Shown in pieces: positions 1-6,918 of a DNA stretch of 64,000 nt. A program made the translations under genes and the position numbers. The notes beneath the pieces are model-generated. The model saw nothing but the letters and a program-made list of their open reading frames with translations. It was not told the DNA's origin and searched no databases. The stretch spans positions 186,001 through 250,000 of the forward strand of contig NZ_JAPPRJ010000009.1 in the NCBI RefSeq assembly GCF_026672545.1, read 5' to 3'. Numbering within the stretch: position 1 is the stretch's first letter; each line of letters opens with the position of its first letter. The stretch comes from Rhizobium sp. SL86 (GTDB lineage: Bacteria; Pseudomonadota; Alphaproteobacteria; Rhizobiales; Rhizobiaceae).

Positions 1-1
1 G

Positions 2-802
2 CCGCTCATCGAGCATCTGATCGAGCTGCGCACGCGCCTCATCTGGTCGCTTGCGGCCTTCTTTGGGGCCTTTCTGGTCTGCTTTTTCTTTGCCAAGCAG
101 CTGTTCAACCTGCTCGTGGTTCCCTACAAGTGGGCCGTGGTCTGGGCCGGACTTGATCTCGCAAAGTCGGAACTCATCTACACCGCGCCGCAGGAGTTCT
201 TCTTCACGCAGGTGAAGGTTGCCATGTTCGGCGCGCTGGTGATTGCCTTCCCGATCATCGCCTCGCAGCTCTACAAGTTCGTGGCGCCCGGCCTTTACAA
301 AAACGAGCGGGCGGCTTTCCTGCCGTTCCTCGTCGCTTCGCCCATCCTCTTCCTGCTCGGTGGTGCGCTCGTCTATTTCTTCTTCACCCCCATGGTGATG
401 TGGTTCTTCCTCGCCATGCAGCAGGCGCCGGGTGAAGGGGAGGTCGCGATTTCCCTGATGCCGAAGGTCTCGGAATATCTGTCCCTGATCATGACGCTGG
501 TGATGTCGTTTGGCCTCGTCTTCCAGCTGCCGGTCGTCACGACGCTTCTGGCGCGGGTTGGCATTTTGACCAGCGACTGGCTGCGCGAGAAGCGGAAATA
601 CGCGATCGTCATCGCCTTCGTTGTCGCAGCAGTGCTGACGCCGCCCGATCCGCTGTCTCAGATCGGCCTTGCGCTGCCGACCATCCTTCTCTACGAGATT
701 TCCATCTATGCTGCCCGACTCGTGGAGCGCAAACGTGCGAGCGAAGAGGCCGCTGTTGCTGCCGATTCCGGCTCCAACGTGGCCAGTTCGGACCAGACAT
801 AG
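2..802 (+). CDS. tatC: Sec-independent protein translocase TatC (5' end outside window)
   Basis: TatC is the multi-spanning inner-membrane receptor of the twin-arginine pathway, which exports folded proteins. The window opens inside the gene: the reading frame is open from base 2 and begins with a P-L-I-E-H-L-I-E-L-R segment, the typical cytoplasmic N-terminus of TatC just before the first membrane helix. Further hydrophobic helices follow, with a conserved F-F-x-P-M region and a C-terminal P-P-D-P motif near base 640. The protein ends in a short Ala/Ser-rich charged tail. Only about 10 to 20 N-terminal residues appear to be missing. The tag stop is at 800-802 and serS follows after 95 bases. 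tatA and tatB presumably lie just upstream, outside the window. Confidence 0.95.
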   Translation, partial: PLIEHLIELRTRLIWSLAAFFGAFLVCFFFAKQLFNLLVVPYKWAVVWAGLDLAKSELIYTAPQEFFFTQVKVAMFGALVIAFPIIASQLYKFVAPGLYKNERAAFLPFLVASPILFLLGGALVYFFFTPMVMWFFLAMQQAPGEGEVAISLMPKVSEYLSLIMTLVMSFGLVFQLPVVTTLLARVGILTSDWLREKRKYAIVIAFVVAAVLTPPDPLSQIGLALPTILLYEISIYAARLVERKRASEEAAVAADSGSNVASSDQT

Positions 803-897
803 CATTCGTTCCGGCAGAACCGGGTTCGGGGGTCGGAACACCACTCTTTCGGCCGCCGGTTTGCTGTGCGGTCCAACGCAGGCAATCTGGAACGACG

Positions 898-2181
898 ATG
901 CTCGATATCAAGTGGATACGTGAAAACCCCGCGGCTCTCGATGCGGCTCTTGCCAAGCGGGGCGCCGAGCCCCTGGCCGACGCCATCATTCAGCTCGACG
1001 AGACCCGCCGCTCCGTCATCCAGAAGCTGCAGGACATGCAGTCCCGCCGCAATGCCGCCTCCAAGGACATCGGCGCGGCGATGGCGCAGAAGAATTCGGA
1101 GTTGGCCGAGAAACTGAAGGCGGAAGTGGCAAGCCTGAAGGACGAAATGCCGGTCCTCGAGCAGGAAGAGCGCGACGCGATCGCGGCACTCGATGATGTC
1201 CTGTCGCGCATTCCGAACATCCCGCTCGATGACGTGCCGACCGGCAAAGACGAACACGACAACGTGGTTGCCCGCGTCGTTGGCGAAAAGCCGCGCTGGA
1301 ACCACCCGGCCAAGGAACATTTCGAAATCGGCGAAGCGCTCGGCATGATGGATTTCGACCGGGCGTCGAAGCTCTCCGGCTCGCGCTTCACGGTGCTGAC
1401 GGGCCAGCTTGCCAAGCTGGAACGCGCGCTCGGTCAGTTCATGATCGATCTGCACACGACGGAACACGGTTATACCGAAGTCTCCTCGCCGCTGATGGTG
1501 CGGGATGAGGCCATGTATGGCACCGGCCAGCTGCCGAAGTTTGCCGAGGACCTGTTCAAGACGACGGATGGCCGCTGGCTGATCCCGACGGCGGAAGTCA
1601 CGCTGACCAACCTCGTCTCCCAGGAGATCCTCGAGCAGGAACAGCTGCCGCTGCGCTTTACGGCACTGACGCCGTCCTTCCGCTCGGAAGCGGGGTCTGC
1701 CGGCCGCGATACCCGTGGCATGCTGCGTCAGCACCAGTTCTGGAAGTGCGAGCTGGTGTCGATCACCGATGCGGAAAGCTCGATTGCCGAACATGAGCGG
1801 ATGACCGCCTGTGCCGAAGAAGTGCTGAAGCGCCTCGGCCTGCATTTCCGCACGATGATGCTCTGCACCGGCGATATGGGTTTCGGTGCCCGCAAGACCT
1901 ATGACCTGGAAGTCTGGCTGCCGGGACAGAACACCTACCGCGAAATCTCGTCCTGCTCCGTCTGCGGTGATTTCCAGGCCCGTCGTATGAACGCGCGTTA
2001 CCGCGTGAAGGATGAAAAGGCGCCACGTTTCGTCCATACGCTGAACGGCTCAGGCACGGCCGTTGGCCGCTGCCTGATCGCCGTTCTCGAAAATTACCTG
2101 AATGAAGACGGCTCTGTCACCATTCCGGACGTCCTTGTGCCCTATATGGGAGGTCTGACGAAGATCGAACGGAGTGCATGA
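898..2181 (+). CDS. serS: Seryl-tRNA synthetase
   Basis: This class II aminoacyl-tRNA synthetase charges tRNA-Ser, and tRNA-Sec where present, in the cytoplasm. At 427 residues it has the normal length for the family. The N-terminus M-L-D-I-K-W-I-R-E-N is characteristic. A charged helical region at about residues 30-105 forms the tRNA-binding coiled-coil arm. Motif 2, with F-R-S-E-A-G-S-A-G-R-D-T-R-G, lies near residues 261-275, and motif 3, with G-T-A-V-G-R, near residue 387. The gene overlaps surE by four bases (ATGA), so the two are probably translationally coupled; tatC-serS-surE reads as one operon. Confidence 0.98.
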   Translation: MLDIKWIRENPAALDAALAKRGAEPLADAIIQLDETRRSVIQKLQDMQSRRNAASKDIGAAMAQKNSELAEKLKAEVASLKDEMPVLEQEERDAIAALDDVLSRIPNIPLDDVPTGKDEHDNVVARVVGEKPRWNHPAKEHFEIGEALGMMDFDRASKLSGSRFTVLTGQLAKLERALGQFMIDLHTTEHGYTEVSSPLMVRDEAMYGTGQLPKFAEDLFKTTDGRWLIPTAEVTLTNLVSQEILEQEQLPLRFTALTPSFRSEAGSAGRDTRGMLRQHQFWKCELVSITDAESSIAEHERMTACAEEVLKRLGLHFRTMMLCTGDMGFGARKTYDLEVWLPGQNTYREISSCSVCGDFQARRMNARYRVKDEKAPRFVHTLNGSGTAVGRCLIAVLENYLNEDGSVTIPDVLVPYMGGLTKIERSA

Positions 2182-2954
2182 GGCCGATGCGGATCCTGCT
2201 GACCAATGATGACGGCATTCACGCCGAGGGCCTTGCGGTCCTCGAGCGGGTTGCCCGGACCTTGAGCGACGACGTCTGGATCGTTGCGCCGGAAACCGAT
2301 CAGAGCGGGCTTGCCCATTCTCTGACTTTGTCCGAGCCGTTGCGGCTGCGGCAGATCTCCGACAAGCATTATGCGGTGCGCGGTACGCCGACCGATTGCG
2401 TGATCATGGGCATCCGGCATGTGCTGGACAGCAAACCCGATCTCATCCTGTCCGGCATCAATGCCGGTTCCAACATTGCCGACGACGTCACCTATTCCGG
2501 CACGATCGCCGGGGCGATCGAGGGAACGATCCAGGGTGTTCGCTCGCTGGCGCTGAGCCAGGCCGTGTCCCATGCGGACGGCAAACGCAGCATTCCGTGG
2601 GATGTCGCCGAAACCCATGCGCCGGCGCTGATCCGCCGCCTTCTCGATTGCGAGCTTCCGGCCGGCACCTTCCTCAACCTCAACTTCCCGGCCTGTGCGG
2701 CCGATGCGGTGGAAGGAACGGATGTCACCGCCCAGGGCAGGACGGATTTTGCTCTTGTCGTCGACGAGCGGCAGGATGGCCGCGGCAATCCCTATTTCTG
2801 GCTGCGTTTCGGGGATCGCACCGGTCAGTTCGCTGCCGGAACCGACATTCACGCCGTGCGTGCCAACCGCATTTCCGTCACCCCCCTGAAACTGGACCTC
2901 ACCGATCACGCTGCGATCGATGCGGTGACACATGCTTTGGGAGAGCCTGTTTGA
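2178..2954 (+). CDS. surE: 5'/3'-nucleotidase SurE
   Basis: SurE is a metal-dependent phosphatase acting on nucleoside 5'- and 3'-monophosphates, and in some species on short polyphosphates. The 258-residue protein begins with the signature I-L-L-T-N-D-D-G-I (two Asp metal ligands at residues 11-12). It also has the S-G-I-N-x-G-x-N motif near residues 93-99 and G-T-P-T-D-C near residue 70. The start chosen overlaps the serS stop; an in-frame ATG at 2187 would remove three residues and begin directly at M-R-I-L-L-T-N-D-D-G. The gene is followed by pcm with TTGA or near-overlap spacing, the classical surE-pcm pair linked to stationary-phase survival. Confidence 0.97.
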   Translation: MRPMRILLTNDDGIHAEGLAVLERVARTLSDDVWIVAPETDQSGLAHSLTLSEPLRLRQISDKHYAVRGTPTDCVIMGIRHVLDSKPDLILSGINAGSNIADDVTYSGTIAGAIEGTIQGVRSLALSQAVSHADGKRSIPWDVAETHAPALIRRLLDCELPAGTFLNLNFPACAADAVEGTDVTAQGRTDFALVVDERQDGRGNPYFWLRFGDRTGQFAAGTDIHAVRANRISVTPLKLDLTDHAAIDAVTHALGEPV

Positions 2955-2962
2955 AATCAGGC

Positions 2963-3604
2963 ATGGTCGAGAAGGAAGGGTTTGCCGCGCTCGTGCTTCG
3001 GCTTCGGGCCGAGGGATTGACGGATCTCGACCTCCTGACGGCCACAGAACAGACGCCGCGATCGCAATTCGTGCCGCCTCAGTTTGCAACGGACGCCTAT
3101 TGCAGCCGCACCATTCCGATTGATTGCGGATCCTTCATGGAAGGGGCCGACCTTGCCGTGCGCATCCTGGCCCGTCTTCAGGTGAAGCCTGGCCATCGTG
3201 TGCTCGAAATTGGCACAGGCAGCGGTTTCATGACGGCGGTGATGGGGCGCATCGCCGAACGTGTGTTGTCGGTGGAGCGTTACCGCACGCTGGTGACGGC
3301 GGCGCAGGGGCGAATGGATACGCTTGGTCTGCGCAACGTCATCATCCGCCAGGCGGATGGCAGCAACGGCATGCCGGGCGAGGGGACTTTCGACCGGATT
3401 CTGGTGACGGCGGCCTTTTCCACCATGCCGCGCTTTTACGCCGAGCAATTGGTGCATGGCGGCTCGATGGTAGCGCCCCTGCTGCAGGAAGACGAAAGCT
3501 GCATGATGGTACGGCTGACCAAGACCGGCAGCCGTTTCGAGCGCGAGGACCTGTTTCCGGTTCCCTATCTTCCGCTCGTTGCGCACATGGCGGCACATTT
3601 GTGA
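2963..3604 (+). CDS. pcm: Protein-L-isoaspartate O-methyltransferase
   Basis: Pcm uses S-adenosylmethionine to methylate isoaspartyl residues in damaged proteins, starting their repair. The protein is 213 residues from the ATG at 2963; a TTG at 2951 overlapping the surE stop would add four residues. The SAM-binding motif I, V-L-E-I-G-T-G-S-G, is at residues 80-88. An R-x-x-F-V-P-x-x-x segment sits in the N-terminal part, and the D-R-I-L-V-T-A-A motif follows in the second half. The much longer open frame upstream is only a shadow in surE. surE, pcm and the LysM/M23 lipoprotein lie consecutively on the same strand. Confidence 0.96.
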   Translation: MVEKEGFAALVLRLRAEGLTDLDLLTATEQTPRSQFVPPQFATDAYCSRTIPIDCGSFMEGADLAVRILARLQVKPGHRVLEIGTGSGFMTAVMGRIAERVLSVERYRTLVTAAQGRMDTLGLRNVIIRQADGSNGMPGEGTFDRILVTAAFSTMPRFYAEQLVHGGSMVAPLLQEDESCMMVRLTKTGSRFEREDLFPVPYLPLVAHMAAHL

Positions 3605-3737
3605 TCAGGCGTCTTCTGTCTGATCTCATGGTTAGCGATTTGCGAAGAAAATGACAGTTGGTCCCGTCTCTTAACCGGGCGGTAAGACTAACACGCTTTA
3701 ATGACTCGTACTTTGGTTGCGTCGTGTAGGTCGAGTC

Positions 3738-5327
3738 ATGCGTGTGAACAGTTCCTCAACTATGAAGAAGTCAGCCGTGCGCATCGCCGTGGCGGCTTTG
3801 CTGGCCAGTACCGTTGCCGGTTGCAGTTCGGATGCCACGCGCTTCAGCGGACTTTTTTCCAATCATGATAATCTAACGACGGCCTCGATCCCGCAACGGC
3901 AGGGGCTTGGCGCCTATGGCCGTGCTCCGGTTCCGTCCGAGGATGTCGGAACGACGATCAATACGGATTACCAGTCGCGGGGCGCTGCCATGGCGCAGCC
4001 CTATCCGCAGGCCAGTGCCGCGCCGAGCTATCCGGCCGCCACGCAGGCGTCACCAACCCGTTCCGCCGTTGCCCCCGTGTCCGTCCAGCGCGCCTCGCTT
4101 GCCGCGCCGAGTGCTGCTCCGATGGCGCCAAGCCGCGATCCGCAAAGCCGCGCGGAAGCCCTGTCGCAGCCGATGCCGGTGGCCGCCGCCCCCCAGACGG
4201 CAGCGGTGATGCGTCCCGCCGCTGTCGACGCGGACAAGGTAACGACCGGCTCGACCGGTGTCTCCGGTTGGTCGACCGCCAATGCACCGAAGGTGACGTT
4301 GCGCCCCGGCGAAACGGCTGCCACGCTCTCCGCCCGTTATGGTGTGCCGGAGCGCGAGATCCTGCGCGCCAATGGTGGGGCGATGACGGCTGGCCAGATC
4401 GTGGTGATCCCGACCTATGCGGGCGGCAACAAAGCCCGCAACGCCGCCGGGGAAGTCGATCTTGCCCGCACCGGCGACAAACCGGTTCCTGCTCAGCCGC
4501 AGCAGGAAAAGGTAGCCATGCTGCCGACGCCCACCCTGCGCGACAAGTCGCAGGCGGAAGCGGCGAAGGTTGTTCCGCCCGCCGGTGGACCGAAGCCGGA
4601 TGGCAGCGCGACCTATACCGTCAAGGCAGGCGATACGCTTGCCAAGATCGCCCGGGAAACAAAGACGCCGATCGACCAGCTGAAGGCGGCCAATGGCATC
4701 AAGGACGGTGGCATCCGGATCGGTCAGACGCTGAAGGTTGGCGCGTCTGCCAGCGACAACGTCAAGACGGCCTCCATTCCGCAGACGGCGCCCGCCGCAC
4801 CGGCAGGCCAGCCGAAGGCGGAAACCGTCGCCATCAAGCCAAATGCGCCGGCACAGCCCGCCGCCACCGAAAAGCCTGCCACCCAGACGGCAAGCCTGTC
4901 CGAGGTCGAGAAGAAGTCGGACGTCAATGTCGCGGCACCCTCGGCCACCGGCATCGGCAAGTACCGTTGGCCGGTCACCGGTGCGGTGATTGCCTCCTAT
5001 GGCCAGAATGTCGAAGGCAGCCGCAACGATGGTATCAATATTTCGGTTCCGGAAGGCACGCCGATCAAGGCTGCGGAAAACGGTGTGGTCATCTACGCCG
5101 GCAACGGCCTGAAGCAGCTTGGCAACACGGTGCTGGTGCGCCACGACGATGGCAAGGTCACCGTCTACGGTCACGCCGCCAATATTTCTGTCACCCGCGG
5201 CCAGAAGGTGCAGCGCGGTCAGACGATCGCCACCTCCGGCATGAGCGGCGACGCGAAGCGGCCGCAGGTGCATTTCGAGGTGCGCAAGGATGCAACGCCC
5301 GTCAACCCGATGACCTTCCTCGAGTAA
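3738..5327 (+). CDS. NlpD-like LysM/M23 lipoprotein with degenerate peptidase site
   Basis: This is a predicted outer-membrane lipoprotein of 529 residues. The signal peptide ends in a lipobox S-T-V-A-G-C (Cys about residue 29; an ATG at 3762 is an alternative start). A long Ala/Pro-rich linker is followed by a first LysM domain near residues 185-228, a second near 291-335 (Y-T-V-K-A-G-D-T-L) and a C-terminal M23/LytM domain near 408-529. The first zinc motif, normally H-x-G-x-D, reads R-N-D-G-I-N, so the His and Asp ligands are missing; Y-G-H-A and Q-V-H-F-E remain. Such degenerate LytM proteins (NlpD, EnvC) activate cell-wall amidases rather than cut peptidoglycan. The position after surE-pcm matches nlpD in enterobacteria and supports that role by inference. 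Confidence 0.9.
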   Translation: MRVNSSSTMKKSAVRIAVAALLASTVAGCSSDATRFSGLFSNHDNLTTASIPQRQGLGAYGRAPVPSEDVGTTINTDYQSRGAAMAQPYPQASAAPSYPAATQASPTRSAVAPVSVQRASLAAPSAAPMAPSRDPQSRAEALSQPMPVAAAPQTAAVMRPAAVDADKVTTGSTGVSGWSTANAPKVTLRPGETAATLSARYGVPEREILRANGGAMTAGQIVVIPTYAGGNKARNAAGEVDLARTGDKPVPAQPQQEKVAMLPTPTLRDKSQAEAAKVVPPAGGPKPDGSATYTVKAGDTLAKIARETKTPIDQLKAANGIKDGGIRIGQTLKVGASASDNVKTASIPQTAPAAPAGQPKAETVAIKPNAPAQPAATEKPATQTASLSEVEKKSDVNVAAPSATGIGKYRWPVTGAVIASYGQNVEGSRNDGINISVPEGTPIKAAENGVVIYAGNGLKQLGNTVLVRHDDGKVTVYGHAANISVTRGQKVQRGQTIATSGMSGDAKRPQVHFEVRKDATPVNPMTFLE

Positions 5328-5386
5328 TCGGCGTCCCGTCCCTTAGAAATTACGTTCCTCGAAAAGTAGTGCGTATGGGGAATGCG

Positions 5387-5419
5387 AAAGAGCCCGGTTC
5401 AACAGCCGGGCTCTTTTGT
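5387..5419. terminator. Intrinsic terminator between the NlpD-like gene and the DUF815 gene
   Basis: The inverted repeat AAAGAGCCCGG / CCGGGCTCTTTT has a short loop and is followed by T-rich sequence on the plus strand. It lies 60 bases after the NlpD-like stop and 18 bases before the end of the convergent DUF815 gene, so it probably serves mainly the plus strand. Confidence 0.85.
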
Positions 5420-5437
5420 TTGTCGTGTGGCTTGGCC

Positions 5438-6310
5438 TCAGTCCCTCGAGAGAGGCTTGCGCAGACGCCCCGCGAGATCCTGAATATATTGCCAGGCGAC
5501 ACGTCCCGAGCGTCCGCCGCGCGTCGTTGCCCATTCCAGCGCTTCGCGATGCAGTTCGTCGCGCGAGAGATCGAGCGCAAAATGGTCGGCATAGGCGTCG
5601 ATCATCGCCAAATAATCATCCTGGTTGCACTTGTAGAACCCGAGCCACAGTCCGAATCGGTCGGAGAGCGATACCTTTTCCTCAATCGCTTCGGAGGGAT
5701 TGATGGCGGTCGATTGCTCGTTTTCCATCATGGTGCGCGGCAAAAGATGCCGGCGGTTTGAGGTCGCATAGAACAGCACATTGTCCGGCCGCCCCTCGAT
5801 CCCGCCGTCGAGGGCCGCCTTCAGCGACTTGTAGTCGGTATCGTCGTGATCGAACGAGAGGTCGTCGCAGAAGACGATCGCCCGGCAGTCGGACGCCTTC
5901 AGGATGTCGAGGAGGGCAGGCAGCGTGCCGATCTCCTCGCGGTGCACCTCGACAAGTTTCAGCTTTGCGCCGGTCGCGGCACGCACATCTGCATGCACCG
6001 CCTTGACGAGCGAAGACTTGCCCATGCCGCGCGCACCCCACAAGAGGACGTTGTTGGCCGCAAACCCCTCGGCAAACCGCAGGGTGTTTTCGTGCAGGAT
6101 GTCGCGAACGTGATCGACGCCGCGGATCAGCGTCAGCGCCACCCGGTTCGGTCTTGCGACAGGCTGCAGATAGTGGTTGGCCGGAACCCAAACGAAACAA
6201 TCGGCAGCGTTGAGGTCATTATGAGCGGGTGCAGGGCCTGCCAGGCGCTCGACGGCATCGGCCAGGCGACGCACTTCGGCCAAAAGCAGGGCGGTTGTAT
6301 CGACGGTCAT
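5438..6310 (-). CDS. DUF815 family P-loop ATPase
   Basis: This is a predicted cytoplasmic AAA-type ATPase of 290 residues, close in length and layout to the DUF815 family. The Walker A motif G-A-R-G-M-G-K-S-S is near residue 92, and the following I-V-F-C-D-D-L-S-F segment near residue 147 looks like Walker B. The F-Y-A-T-S-N-R-R-H-L motif just after it is typical of the family (sensor 1 Asn). Two adjacent ATG codons start the frame; the second, at 6310, is better spaced from GGGAG. The biological role of the family is not established. The gene stands alone, convergent with the NlpD-like gene and divergent from yajC. Confidence 0.88.
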   Translation of the reverse strand: MTVDTTALLLAEVRRLADAVERLAGPAPAHNDLNAADCFVWVPANHYLQPVARPNRVALTLIRGVDHVRDILHENTLRFAEGFAANNVLLWGARGMGKSSLVKAVHADVRAATGAKLKLVEVHREEIGTLPALLDILKASDCRAIVFCDDLSFDHDDTDYKSLKAALDGGIEGRPDNVLFYATSNRRHLLPRTMMENEQSTAINPSEAIEEKVSLSDRFGLWLGFYKCNQDDYLAMIDAYADHFALDLSRDELHREALEWATTRGGRSGRVAWQYIQDLAGRLRKPLSRD

Positions 6311-6428
6311 CATCTTCTCCCGCGTGCGGCGACGGTTGCCGCCTCCGTTTTTCTGCCGCCTAGCATGGCCTTTTGCCGATCGAAAGGGTAAGACGCCGCA
6401 AATCGGTACGCTGGCGACCGTGTGTCTG

Positions 6429-6456
6429 TTGCATTCCGACCGTTCGCAATTATATT
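6429..6456 (+). promoter_or_regulatory. Candidate sigma-70 promoter of yajC-secDF
   Basis: A TTGCAT box at 6429-6434 and a TATATT box at 6451-6456 are separated by 16 bases, giving a predicted start near 6463, about 48 bases before yajC. The same TTGCAT box occurs in two of the tRNA-Glu promoters of this window. Confidence 0.55.
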
Positions 6457-6510
6457 CCGGCGGCTTGAAACGGGGGCTGCCTCCGTAACCGCAATCTCTG
6501 GGAGTTCTCG

Positions 6511-6861
6511 ATGTTCATTACTGAAGCATTCGCCCAAACCGAGGGTGCAGCACCGTCTGCCTTCGGCTCCGGCCTGGAAATGCTTTTCCTCTTCGCCCCT
6601 CTGATGGTGGTCTGGTACTTCTTTCTCATCCGGCCGCAGCGCCAGCAGATGAAGAAGCGTCAGGAAACGCTCTCGAATATCCGTCGTGGCGACCAGGTCG
6701 TGCTCGGCGGCGGCATCACGGCCAAGGTGTCCAAGGTCATCGACGACAACGAACTCGAAGTCGAGATTGCCGAAGGTGTCAAGGTCCGCGCACTGCGCAC
6801 CTATGTGGCCGAGGTTCGCGTCAAGGGCGAGCCGGTCAAGACCGAAGCCCCCAAGTCTTAA
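6511..6861 (+). CDS. yajC: Preprotein translocase subunit YajC
   Basis: YajC is the small inner-membrane partner of SecDF in the holotranslocon. The 116-residue protein has one hydrophobic helix near residues 22-40 (L-F-L-F-A-P-L-M-V-V-W-Y-F-F), then the diagnostic R-P-Q-R-Q-Q-M-K-K-R segment and a basic, charged soluble domain containing G-D-Q-V-V-L-G-G-G-I. A G-G-G-A-G-T-type ribosome-binding sequence lies just before the ATG. secDF begins 57 bases after the stop, and the two form an operon. Confidence 0.97.
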   Translation: MFITEAFAQTEGAAPSAFGSGLEMLFLFAPLMVVWYFFLIRPQRQQMKKRQETLSNIRRGDQVVLGGGITAKVSKVIDDNELEVEIAEGVKVRALRTYVAEVRVKGEPVKTEAPKS

Positions 6862-6918
6862 GGTCCGGCGCCGCCAAGCAGGCGGCGCTTTGTGATCACG
6901 CCAGGTATCGAGAGCGCA

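Noticed and set aside
706..2037. Minus-strand open frame of 443 codons opposite serS
   Set aside because: It mirrors the codon-position GC pattern of serS and has no family-like sequence or ribosome-binding site.
2396..2962. N-terminal extension of Pcm into surE
   Set aside because: The extra 189 codons are a shadow of surE; Pcm has the normal length from 2963.
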